From assembly GCF_007858185.1 (NCBI RefSeq), contig NZ_VFES01000020.1:47282-111281 (forward strand): a DNA stretch of 64,000 nucleotides, written 5' to 3'. Positions within the stretch are counted from its first letter, which is position 1. Each line of letters opens with the position of its first letter. The translations under genes and the position numbers were made by a program. The notes beneath the pieces are model-generated. The model was not told the origin of the DNA. It searched no databases and was given only the letters and a program-made list of their open reading frames with translations. This stretch comes from Pseudomonas grimontii. GTDB lineage: Bacteria > Pseudomonadota > Gammaproteobacteria > Pseudomonadales > Pseudomonadaceae. Below, piece by piece: positions 52,530-60,419 of the stretch.

Positions 52530-53654
52530 TCAGTCCAAGGGCGGCACAGGGAGCCCGCGCTTGGCATAGAAGGCATCGACGAAGGCGGCCAATGTACCCT
52601 GTTGAATAGCCTCGCGCAAACCAGCCATCAGGACTTGGTAGTGACGCAAATTGTGGATGGTATTCAACATGCTACCCAGCATTTCCCCGCATTTGTCCAG
52701 ATGGTGCAGATAAGCACGGGAGAAGTTCTGGCAGGTGTAGCAATCACAGGTGGGATCCAGCGGCGAATCATCATGGCGATGGAACGCGTTACGGATCTTC
52801 AGCACGCCTGTATCAATGAACAGATGCCCATTGCGGGCATTACGGGTTGGCATCACGCAATCGAACATGTCCACACCGCGGCGCACACCCTCTACGAGAT
52901 CTTCGGGTTTGCCAACGCCCATAAGGTAACGAGGTTTGTCAGCGGGCATCAGGCCTGGCAGGTAGTCCAGGACCTTGATCATCTCGTGCTTGGGTTCGCC
53001 CACCGACAAACCGCCGATGGCCAAGCCGTCAAAGCCGATCTTGTCGAGGCCTTCCAGCGAGCGTTTGCGCAGGCTTTCATGCATACCGCCCTGCACGATA
53101 CCGAACAGCGCAGCGGTATTATCACCGTGTGCGTTCTTCGAGCGCTGGGCCCAACGCAGCGACAACTCCATTGAAATCCGTGCGACATCTTCGTCAGCCG
53201 GGTACGGCGTGCACTCGTCAAAAATCATCACGATGTCGGAGCCCAGGTCGCGTTGCACCTGCATGGACTCTTCCGGCCCCATGAACACTTTGGAACCATC
53301 CACCGGCGAGGCAAAGGTCACGCCCTCTTCCTTGATCTTGCGCATGGCGCCCAGGCTGAACACCTGGAAACCACCCGAGTCCGTGAGGATCGGGCCCTGC
53401 CACTTCATGAAGTCATGCAGGTCGCCATGCTTCTTGATCACTTCAGTGCCTGGCCGCAGCCACAGGTGGAAGGTGTTGCCGAGGATGATCTCGGCGCCGG
53501 TGGCGACGATGTCACGCGGCAGCATGCCTTTGACGGTGCCGTAGGTGCCCACAGGCATGAACGCCGGGGTCTCTACCGTACCGCGCGGAAACGTCAGGCG
53601 GCCGCGACGGGCTTTGCCGTCAGTGGCGAGCAATTCAAACGACATACGACTCAT
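52530..53654 (-). CDS. tgt: Queuine tRNA-ribosyltransferase
   Basis: Exchanges guanine 34 of certain tRNAs for the queuosine precursor preQ1. 374 residues from the ATG at 53654; GAGGAA lies before it. GGFQVFSLG and the zinc ligands in DPTCDCYTC...HHLDKC are present, as are the catalytic Asp blocks DSGGFQVF and FDCVMPTRNARNG. An internal ATG three codons later is a less likely start. It overlaps queA by 4 nt. Confidence 0.97.
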   Translation of the reverse strand: MSRMSFELLATDGKARRGRLTFPRGTVETPAFMPVGTYGTVKGMLPRDIVATGAEIILGNTFHLWLRPGTEVIKKHGDLHDFMKWQGPILTDSGGFQVFSLGAMRKIKEEGVTFASPVDGSKVFMGPEESMQVQRDLGSDIVMIFDECTPYPADEDVARISMELSLRWAQRSKNAHGDNTAALFGIVQGGMHESLRKRSLEGLDKIGFDGLAIGGLSVGEPKHEMIKVLDYLPGLMPADKPRYLMGVGKPEDLVEGVRRGVDMFDCVMPTRNARNGHLFIDTGVLKIRNAFHRHDDSPLDPTCDCYTCQNFSRAYLHHLDKCGEMLGSMLNTIHNLRHYQVLMAGLREAIQQGTLAAFVDAFYAKRGLPVPPLD

Positions 53655-54700
53655 AGTTGTTCCTCAGGGCCGCGCGGCGCCGGATTACGGGTGATAAACA
53701 TCGCATCACCGTAGCTGAAAAAACGGTATCCATTGTCGATGGCTGCTTTATATGCCGCCATTGTTTCGGGATAACCCGCGAAGGCCGACACCAGCATCAA
53801 TAACGTGGATTCCGGCAAATGGAAGTTGGTCACTAGGCAATCGACCACATGAAACGGCCGGCCTGGGTAAATAAAGATATCGGTGTCGCCACTGAACGGT
53901 TTGAGCACGCCATCTCGCGCCGCGCTCTCCAGGGAGCGCACGCTGGTGGTGCCCACCGCAACCACCCGCCCGCCACGCGCCTTGCAGGCGTTAACCGCGT
54001 CCACAACGTCTTGGCTGACCTCCAGCCATTCGCTGTGCATATGGTGATCCTCGATGTTATCCACACGCACCGGCTGAAACGTGCCGGCCCCCACGTGCAG
54101 GGTCACATAGGCCGTCTCGACGCCCTTGGCGGCAATCGCATCCAGCAGCAACTGGTCAAAATGCAGCCCGGCAGTCGGCGCAGCAACTGCACCGAGGCGC
54201 TGGGAATAGACCGTTTGATAGCGCTCGCGGTCCGAGTCTTCGTCGGGACGGTCGATATAAGGAGGCAATGGCATATGGCCGACGCGCTCCAGTAACGGCA
54301 GAACCTCTTCGGCGAATCGGAGTTCGAACAGCGCATCATGACGCGCAACCATCTCGGCTTCGCCACCGCCGTCAATCAGGATGCTCGACCCCGGTTTCGG
54401 CGACTTGCTGGAGCGTACATGGGCCAGCACACGATGGTTGTCCAACACTCGCTCCACCAGAATTTCCAACTTGCCGCCGGATGCTTTCTGGCCAAACAGA
54501 CGCGCCGGGATTACCCGGGTATTGTTGAACACCATCAGATCGCCCGGACGCAAATGCTCAAGCAAATCAGTGAATTGACGGTGTGCAAGGGTGCCGCTGG
54601 CCCCGTCCAGGGTCAGCAGTCGACTGGCGCGACGCTCGGCCAAAGGGTGGCGAGCAATCAACGAATCAGGGAGTTCAAAAGTAAAGTCAGCAACGCGCAT
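53651..54700 (-). CDS. queA: S-adenosylmethionine:tRNA ribosyltransferase-isomerase
   Basis: Makes epoxyqueuosine on tRNA from SAM. 349 residues starting MRVADFTFELPDSLIARHP, with VMVFNNTRVIPARLFGQKASG and the C-terminal GDAMFITRNPAP. Standard length. First of the queA-tgt-yajC-secD-secF order typical of gamma-proteobacteria. Confidence 0.97.
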   Translation of the reverse strand: MRVADFTFELPDSLIARHPLAERRASRLLTLDGASGTLAHRQFTDLLEHLRPGDLMVFNNTRVIPARLFGQKASGGKLEILVERVLDNHRVLAHVRSSKSPKPGSSILIDGGGEAEMVARHDALFELRFAEEVLPLLERVGHMPLPPYIDRPDEDSDRERYQTVYSQRLGAVAAPTAGLHFDQLLLDAIAAKGVETAYVTLHVGAGTFQPVRVDNIEDHHMHSEWLEVSQDVVDAVNACKARGGRVVAVGTTSVRSLESAARDGVLKPFSGDTDIFIYPGRPFHVVDCLVTNFHLPESTLLMLVSAFAGYPETMAAYKAAIDNGYRFFSYGDAMFITRNPAPRGPEEQL

Positions 54701-54766
54701 GATGGGGTTCGTCTAGCAGGGCCGGGAAGTCTAGCGGAAATAGTGAAAATAGACCATGAAACGTGA

Positions 54767-54795
54767 TTGACCAACGGTAATCTCATCTCTATACT
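54767..54795 (+). promoter_or_regulatory. tRNA-Leu promoter
   Basis: TTGACC (54767-54772) and TATACT (54790-54795) are 17 nt apart, close to sigma-70 consensus, with the tRNA starting 14 nt past the -10 element. Confidence 0.75.
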
Positions 54796-54808
54796 TCGCC
54801 GCCATTGA

Positions 54809-54893
54809 GCCCTGATGGCGGAATTGGTAGACGCGGCGGATTCAAAATCCGTTTTCGAAAGGAGTGGGAGTTCGAGTCTCCCTCGGGGCACCA
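54809..54893 (+). tRNA. tRNA-Leu (anticodon CAA)
   Basis: Acceptor GCCCTGA pairs with TCGGGGC (54883-54889), followed by A and CCA (54891-54893). The D-arm includes GGAATTGGTAGAC, the anticodon loop ATTCAAAATC carries CAA, and the long variable arm and T-arm GGGAGTTCGAGTCTCCC are typical of class II tRNA-Leu. The 3' half is the integration target of the adjacent island; its sequence is preserved, so the tRNA stays functional. Confidence 0.95.
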
Positions 54894-54894
54894 T
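54871..54894 (+). other. Left attachment site (attL) in the tRNA-Leu 3' end
   Basis: The 24-nt stretch from TTCGAG to CACCAT at the tRNA 3' end recurs at 63416-63438 with one G missing in the GGGG run. It marks the left boundary of the island. Confidence 0.85.
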
Positions 54895-54936
54895 TTGCAG
54901 TACATAGACGACTACCAACGTCTACGTAACACCCCT

Positions 54937-54962
54937 AGAGCCCGTTAACTGCGGGCTTTTCG
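54937..54962 (+). terminator. Hairpin downstream of the tRNA-Leu (island side)
   Basis: AGCCCG (54939-54944) pairs with CGGGCT (54952-54957), followed by TTTT. It probably ends the tRNA transcript now that the original terminator has been displaced to 63446. Confidence 0.75.
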
Positions 54963-55056
54963 GTCTCTGGGGTTCCACCCCCATCTCTTGCAAGCCAACC
55001 TCTTTTTGGTACATTTTCTGTACATATTCCAGTTCGAGAACCGGAGGTGTACAGCG

Positions 55057-56385
55057 ATGCCATTGACCGTCTTGCAAATCAAAGCATCCAAGCCTGCCGA
55101 CAGACCGTTCACGTTGAGTGATAGTTCGGGTCTTGCCTTGCTGGTGAAACCCAACGGCAGCAAGTATTGGCACTTCAGGTACACCTATCAGGGGCGGGCG
55201 GCGCGCATGTCACTGGGCGTGTATCCGTATATCTCCTTGCAGGAAGCCCGTGAACGAGCTGCAGAATGCCGCAACCTACTCAAGCAAGGCACCAACCCCG
55301 GCGCCAAACGCCGCTATGACAAACTGCGACAGCAGGAGGCCGGACTCAACACCTTCAGGCGAGCCGCGGAGTACTGGTACCAATTCAAATCGGACTCCGG
55401 CCGCAGCAGCGCGACGCTGAAGAAGATCCGCGACTATCTCGATAAGGATCTACTGCCCGCTCTCGGCGAGAAGCAACTGGAGCTCATCACGCGAAGCGAC
55501 TGCGCAAAACTGCAGGCCTGCATCGAAAAACGAGGCGCGTTCAATGTTGCGGACAAGACCCGGACCTGGCTGAAACAGATTTTCAGTCAAGCCATTGCAC
55601 GCGGCCTGTGCGAACACAATCCAGCCTCCGAACTCCATGCCATTGCGATAGCGCCACCGCCCACTCAACACTACCCACATCTGCACGAACACGAACTACC
55701 TGAGTTTCTCCGGGCCTTAAGCAAGACCACCAGCCGGCTACCAGCGAGGATTGCATCATGGATGACAATTCTGACGGCGAGCCGCCCCGGCATGGTTCGC
55801 TACGCAAAATGGGAGGAAATCGATTTTGAGGAAGGGATATGGACCATCCCGGCCGCCCGCATGAAGATGCGCAGAGACTACGTCAGCCCTCTACCTCATC
55901 AATTGATCGCCATGCTTACCAAACTGAACCAAAGCACTGGCCGCAGTCGATATCTATTCCCAGGCAATGGGGAAAAGCAGCCAGTCATCAGTGAAAACAC
56001 GATCAACCTAGTGTTCGCCAAGATCGGCTATAAAGGACGACTCGTCAGCCATGGCACTCGTCATACCGCAAGCACGCTGCTGCGCGAACATGGTTGGCTG
56101 AAGGACCATGTCGAAAGCCAGCTGGCTCACGTCGAGGGCGGTATCTCTGGCGAGTACAATCAAGCTCTATACCTGCCGCAACGTCGGATCATGATGCAGT
56201 GGTATGCAGACTATCTCGACGCCCTCAAAGAAGGCATTACAGCCAACCTTCGCGATCAATTTGATACTCGCGTTAATCAGTTCCTCGCACGCCCTTCTGC
56301 ATCGCCTCTAACAGCATCTCGTGCACACAAAGATGATCACCTCCAAAAGTTGCCTATCGAGACAGACTCAACGGAGACTCAGTGA
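55057..56385 (+). CDS. int: Island integrase, P4-type tyrosine recombinase
   Basis: A tyrosine recombinase of 442 residues. The start at 55057 (MPLTVLQIKASKPADR) has GGAGG at 55043-55047, 9 nt upstream; an earlier in-frame ATG (54988) lacks one. The N-terminal DUF4102 part is followed by a core-binding domain near 100-185 and the catalytic domain: Arg in TASRPGMVRYAKW (near 243), HGTRHTASTLLREHG (near 331-345) and the Tyr in GGISGEYNQALYLPQRR. All catalytic residues are visible. It probably excises and inserts the island at tRNA-Leu. Confidence 0.95.
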   Translation: MPLTVLQIKASKPADRPFTLSDSSGLALLVKPNGSKYWHFRYTYQGRAARMSLGVYPYISLQEARERAAECRNLLKQGTNPGAKRRYDKLRQQEAGLNTFRRAAEYWYQFKSDSGRSSATLKKIRDYLDKDLLPALGEKQLELITRSDCAKLQACIEKRGAFNVADKTRTWLKQIFSQAIARGLCEHNPASELHAIAIAPPPTQHYPHLHEHELPEFLRALSKTTSRLPARIASWMTILTASRPGMVRYAKWEEIDFEEGIWTIPAARMKMRRDYVSPLPHQLIAMLTKLNQSTGRSRYLFPGNGEKQPVISENTINLVFAKIGYKGRLVSHGTRHTASTLLREHGWLKDHVESQLAHVEGGISGEYNQALYLPQRRIMMQWYADYLDALKEGITANLRDQFDTRVNQFLARPSASPLTASRAHKDDHLQKLPIETDSTETQ

Positions 56386-56505
56386 TCACGTGACGCCTCA
56401 CCAATTCGACCCGGTCGACGACAACATCATCGCCTTGCAAAACTACCGTGGCGTATTCCAGCACTGGTAAGTCGGTGAGATCTCCACAGCCCAGCCTTCC
56501 ACGCG

Positions 56506-56550
56506 GGTCCATCCAAACAGGGCTGCAAAGCCGCCCTGCTTGGATGGACC
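56506..56550. repeat. 18-bp inverted repeat (hairpin) in the island
   Basis: Left arm GGTCCATCCAAACAGGGC (56506-56523) and right arm GCCCTGCTTGGATGGACC (56533-56550) pair at 17 of 18 positions around a 9-nt loop. The right arm has no T-run after it, so it is not a normal terminator. Confidence 0.8.
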
Positions 56551-56582
56551 TCACTTAAAAAATCTAAAGCCCATGCAACTGT

Positions 56583-56673
56583 CTGTGGAAAACCACAGAT
56601 TTCCACCGGTGGATAACTTCATCCACCGCCGCAGAACTCCGGAAAATTCGAGCCTTGACCCGAATTATCCACA
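56583..56673. other. Cluster of small dyads and DnaA-box-like motifs
   Basis: CTGTGG-AAAA-CCACAG (56583-56598), CCACCGGTGG (56604-56613), GGTGGAT-N6-ATCCACC (56608-56627) and the exact DnaA box TTATCCACA (56665-56673), with a second near-box TTATCCACC on the other strand at 56608-56616. This resembles an origin-like or recombination regulatory site. Function inferred. Confidence 0.5.
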
Positions 56674-56912
56674 GGCGTAGAAAAGATCGGGCAAAGCGCT
56701 GTCGTTGACAGCAACCCAGGTAACCAGAACCTTTAAGGCTACGCCACACCGTGGTGGTTCTCCCAAAGTGCGATTAGCGTCCGGCGGTTCGCACGGTCAC
56801 AGCGATGTGATGGATGCCTACTTTTACCAGCGTGCCCACTGCGGCAACTCATTCCCTTTCATAGCTGCCCTGCAGCAACCTATCCGCTTGGCCATTTCCT
56901 TGCGCCAACCTA

Positions 56913-56945
56913 CGCCCGTCTCTTTCTCCCGGAAAGAGACGGGCG
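56913..56945. repeat. 14-bp perfect inverted repeat in the island
   Basis: CGCCCGTCTCTTTC (56913-56926) pairs with GAAAGAGACGGGCG (56932-56945) around a 5-nt loop. There is no T-run. A strong hairpin in either DNA or RNA. Confidence 0.8.
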
Positions 56946-57375
56946 CTCGTACCGCTGCTGCAGCCCAACTCGTACAAGGCATTGCGGCATTTCCCCTCGT
57001 GACAATCGGCGTGACAAACACCGAAGTCACCAGCAACAGCGATGCAGATGATGGTACCGCAGCCCATGGGATGGACTGCACCTGACTGACAGTCAGGCAT
57101 GCCCCGGTCATCGCTTCACTGCCTTCACCTGACTCAGGATCTCGCGGCACTGGTCTCGTCAGCCAGTGCAGCCTCCACCCGCCCACTTCTTCGGAAGTGC
57201 TCAGGAGACCAGATCATGAGATGCCCAAGCTCCCGGTCGTAAAGAGCCGCCAGTCCTGCGTTAGTGGACAACCCTCACAGGCCGCAGGGGCCTTGATCCC
57301 TGATAACACTCAACATTCTTGGCGGGATGACGTGGGGAAAGTTTCAAAGATTTTGGCTTCGAGAGGAGTTTGATC

Positions 57376-58356
57376 ATGGCGCTAGTAGGTAGACGCGATG
57401 GGCGTAATTTTGGCTATGGCCGGCAGCTGAGTTATGCCGGACCGCAGGCGCTGCGCGACCTATTTGGCGGCGGGCATTACGGCACGGTCAAGGCGCACAG
57501 TGATCGATGGCAGGCGTTTGTACGCTGGTGTCGGTCGGAGGATGGACCAGGGCTTAACGATGCGCGGCGGATTGATCGGCAGACTTTGCTGGACTACGCC
57601 GGGCACTTGCGTCAAAAAGTTGAGTTGGGTGAGCTAGCCATCGCCACAGCGCAAAACCGGTTGTCCAGCGTCAACCGGACCATGGCCGCGCTTCGCGGTG
57701 ATCAATATGTGAAAGTGCCGAGCCCGAGCAAGGCGTTAGGAATGCGGCGGACCACCGTTCGCACAACCGCGCCCCAAGGCCAAGATCGTGAGCAAGTTAT
57801 GCGCATCGTCGAAGCACTTCGCGAACACCAAATGCCGCGCGCGGCGGCTATCGCTCAGTTGGCGCGAGCCACCGGCATGCGCTTACGCGAGGCGATTTTG
57901 GCCGACCTACCGCGTTTAAAACGTGAGGCCGAACGCTACGGCAAGATCAACATCCAGGATGGCACCAAAGGTGGCCGTTCAGGCGCGTTGGCACCTCGCT
58001 GGATCACTGTGGATGATCACATCCGTGACGCGCTGAGGTTTGCCCAAAAGGTCTCGCCCGACGATAGCCGCAACCTGCTTGCACCGAACGAACGCTACCT
58101 CGATTTCTTGCAGGGAATCGTCGGCCCCGCACGGGACATCCTCCATAAGAACAACCTCAAAGGCTTCCATGAATTGCGGGCAGCCTATGCATGCGAACGT
58201 TACGAGCAAATCACCCATCATCCCGCGCCTATCAACGGTGGCCATTGCTATCAGCTCAACCGACACCTCGATCAGGAGACCCGAGTACAAATCAGCTATG
58301 AGCTGGGGCACGGCCGTATCGGCGTGGTATCGGCTTACATTGGTGGTCGAGCATGA
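57376..58356 (+). CDS. Divergent integrase-domain protein (second recombinase)
   Basis: A protein of 326 residues from ATG 57376 (AGGAG at 57364-57368, 7 nt upstream), starting MALVGRRDGRNFGYGRQ. It matches the integrase-domain group of tyrosine recombinases: an N-terminal core-binding part HYGTVKAHSDRWQAFVRW (about 35-55), an Arg in ARATGMRLREAI, FHELRAAYACERY in place of HxxR, and YELGHGRIGVVSAY with His and Tyr. The first catalytic His may be missing, so activity needs checking. Such genes occur on Pseudomonas mobile elements. Its stop overlaps the start of the next gene as ATGA. Confidence 0.7.
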   Translation: MALVGRRDGRNFGYGRQLSYAGPQALRDLFGGGHYGTVKAHSDRWQAFVRWCRSEDGPGLNDARRIDRQTLLDYAGHLRQKVELGELAIATAQNRLSSVNRTMAALRGDQYVKVPSPSKALGMRRTTVRTTAPQGQDREQVMRIVEALREHQMPRAAAIAQLARATGMRLREAILADLPRLKREAERYGKINIQDGTKGGRSGALAPRWITVDDHIRDALRFAQKVSPDDSRNLLAPNERYLDFLQGIVGPARDILHKNNLKGFHELRAAYACERYEQITHHPAPINGGHCYQLNRHLDQETRVQISYELGHGRIGVVSAYIGGRA

Positions 58357-58628
58357 ACACGGCATTCGATATGGAGCTGTTCCTGGCGGGCGTCTTGACC
58401 GGGTCACACACCACACGCCAACGCCACCTGCGTCAGGCGAAGACTATCCAAACAGCGATCGCTGAGCGCTGGCAATGCGACAATCCATGGACTTGGCAGA
58501 GAAAACACCTTGCATGGTTTTTTAATCACCATCTAAACCAGCGCACTGAATCGACGCGCTATTACTATTTGCTGACCATGCAATTACTCACTCGTCGTCT
58601 AGGAAAATCCTGGCAGTTCACCCCCTAA
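58353..58628 (+). CDS. Small helical protein coupled to the integrase-domain gene
   Basis: A 91-residue basic protein (MNTAFDMELFLAGVLTGSHTT) sharing ATGA with the preceding gene, so translation is probably coupled. The order of helices, including TIQTAIAERW and STRYYYLLTMQLLTRRL, resembles the SAM-like core-binding part of tyrosine recombinases without a catalytic domain. It may be a helper or directionality factor for the recombinase. Family not recognised. Confidence 0.6.
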   Translation: MNTAFDMELFLAGVLTGSHTTRQRHLRQAKTIQTAIAERWQCDNPWTWQRKHLAWFFNHHLNQRTESTRYYYLLTMQLLTRRLGKSWQFTP

Positions 58629-58644
58629 GCGAAGGTCAGAAAAC

Positions 58645-60261
58645 GGCCGATTCTGTTGAAAAAGTCGGAATTTCAGGCTGTAAGAAGGCGACGTTGGCCC
58701 TCGTTTCAGAACCTGGTCACCACGTTGCGTGGCTTTCCGGTTCTGCATTGACCGTTGCAGCTTGGTTAATAGGTTAATTTGAGGGTTTTTGCTGATTCCG
58801 GGCGTACCTATCCCGTGGTCGGCGGCCCTTGTGAGGTCAGTTTCGCCAGTCGTCTTAAATTCTGTACCGCAGCGGCCAAGGTAAATTCGTCGTTTGCACC
58901 GGTCATTCCTCGTAGCCTTAATCGATCCAGTTTCAGGATTCGTTTGAGATGAGCGAACAACATTTCGACCTTTTTGCGCTCATGGCGAGAGCACACGTAT
59001 TGCGGTGTTGCGGCAATTCGCCGAGCAACATTGCGTGCCGCCTCATGGACGCTACGGGCGATTTTTCGGAACGAGGTGTTTGGGCAGCAGCGCTCTTTCA
59101 TTGAGCATTTAGAGCAGTCTGTTTTCCGGGATCGAAAGATGATGGTGTCGGCTTTCGTGACATGTGAGCGCTGGTTCTTGAAGGCCCGCCACTCGCTGCG
59201 CAGGGCGTGCCCCGTGGGACAACGATATTCCTGCGCTTCTTCACTCCATTGAAAATCACTGATCGAGAGGCTCTCGTTCTTACGCTCGGTTTTGTCCCAA
59301 ACCGGCACATGCGGCTCGATGTCTTTTTCGTTCACCATCCAGGCCAGCATCGGTGCGGTTCCGTAAGCGGTATCGCCGATGAGCCGATCCGGCTTGATGT
59401 CGAACTGTTCTTCGACCCGCTCGATCATGGTCTTGGTGCTCTCGACCTCGGCGGTTCGATGCGCTGGGGTCGGCTCCACATCCATGATCACGCCATGCTC
59501 GACATCAATCAGATAGTTCGTCGAGTAGGCGAAAAACGCCGGGCCTCCTGGCGCTGCGGTCCAACGAGAAAGTGGATCAGTCAATGACAGGCGCTTAGGC
59601 AGTGCTTCGCGTAACGCTTCTTCATCCAGCGCTTCAAGGTACTCACGCACGGCGCGAGTACTCAGCGACGGATCGCGCCAGTTGATTTCATCATCGCCAG
59701 GTACGCCACGTTGCCGACTGGCATCTGCTTTGATGACGCTGGCGTCGACCGCAAACCCTTCGCCCTTGACCAGACCTGCGTCCATGCAGCGACGCAGCAC
59801 CTCGTTGAACAGCCAGCGAAACAGCGAGCTGTCACGAAAGCGACCGTGCCGATTCTTGGAAAACGTAGAGTGATTGGGGACTTCGTCTTCGAGGCTTAAG
59901 CGGCAGAACCAGCGATACGCCAAGTTCAAATGAGCCTCTTCGCACAACCGACGTTCGGAGCGAATGCCGTAGCAGTAGCCCACCACCAACAGGCGAATCA
60001 TCAGTTCGGGATCAATCGATGGGCGCCCGATTGGGCTATAAAAATCGGCGAGATAATGGCGCAGATCGCTGAGATCAAGGCATCGATCAATGCTGCGCAG
60101 GAGGTGATTGGCTGGGATGTGATCTTCAATGTTGAACGAGTAAAACAGCCTCTCTTGTCCGCTCGACAATTGTCCCATCATGCTGCAAATCCTCCCGCTG
60201 GCCGATGACCTGATTTTGCCGCAGGCCAAGCAGGAGATCTACTTTTTCAACAGAATCGGCC
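58645..60261. mobile_element. IS1182-family insertion sequence
   Basis: Terminal repeats GGCCGATTCTGTTGAAAAAG(T) at 58645-58665 and its exact reverse complement at 60241-60261 bound the transposase gene. Because GGCC at each outer edge is itself palindromic, it may be the target duplication and the true repeat may begin at GATTCTGTT. Total about 1.6 kb, complete. Confidence 0.88.
58808..60181 (-). CDS. IS1182-family transposase
   Basis: A DDE transposase of about 457 residues. The start is taken at 60179-60181 (MMGQLSSGQERLF), just inside the right terminal repeat; a longer frame to 60229 is within the inverted-repeat side. The N-terminal DUF772-like domain (HYLADFYSPIGRPSIDPELM) and the DDE part with VDASVIKADASRQRG, GDTAYG and RHERKKVEMLFAHLKRI are seen. 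A zinc-type CSKCSMKERCCP motif lies in the C-terminal half. It looks intact. Confidence 0.92.
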   Translation of the reverse strand: MMGQLSSGQERLFYSFNIEDHIPANHLLRSIDRCLDLSDLRHYLADFYSPIGRPSIDPELMIRLLVVGYCYGIRSERRLCEEAHLNLAYRWFCRLSLEDEVPNHSTFSKNRHGRFRDSSLFRWLFNEVLRRCMDAGLVKGEGFAVDASVIKADASRQRGVPGDDEINWRDPSLSTRAVREYLEALDEEALREALPKRLSLTDPLSRWTAAPGGPAFFAYSTNYLIDVEHGVIMDVEPTPAHRTAEVESTKTMIERVEEQFDIKPDRLIGDTAYGTAPMLAWMVNEKDIEPHVPVWDKTERKNESLSISDFQWSEEAQEYRCPTGHALRSEWRAFKNQRSHVTKADTIIFRSRKTDCSKCSMKERCCPNTSFRKIARSVHEAARNVARRIAATPQYVCSRHERKKVEMLFAHLKRILKLDRLRLRGMTGANDEFTLAAAVQNLRRLAKLTSQGPPTTG

Positions 60262-60419
60262 AAAAGCAGCTACTCACGAGCGGCTGCTTTCGGTCAAAGG
60301 CTTACTATAATGTCGCTGAAGCACATCTATCCATGCTCGCTTCGACTGTCGCTTGTCGATTCGATGATCTTTCCGTCAACATGAATAGCGTTGATGCTCC
60401 AAGCTGTCGCGGGCCGTAT

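Larger units (their letters stand above)
56386..57375. other. 990-nt island stretch without a convincing gene, rich in inverted repeats
   Basis: No open frame here has both a ribosome site and a coherent protein pattern; overlapping frames exist on both strands near 56.7-57.2 kb but none is convincing. It contains an 18-bp hairpin at 56506-56550, small dyads and DnaA-box-like motifs at 56583-56673, and a 14-bp perfect hairpin at 56913-56945. The last 150 nt before the next gene look like an untranslated leader. Confidence 0.55.

Noticed and set aside
56705..57186. Overlapping small frames on both strands in the island gap
   Set aside because: Neither has a ribosome site or recognisable protein pattern, and a perfect hairpin lies inside.
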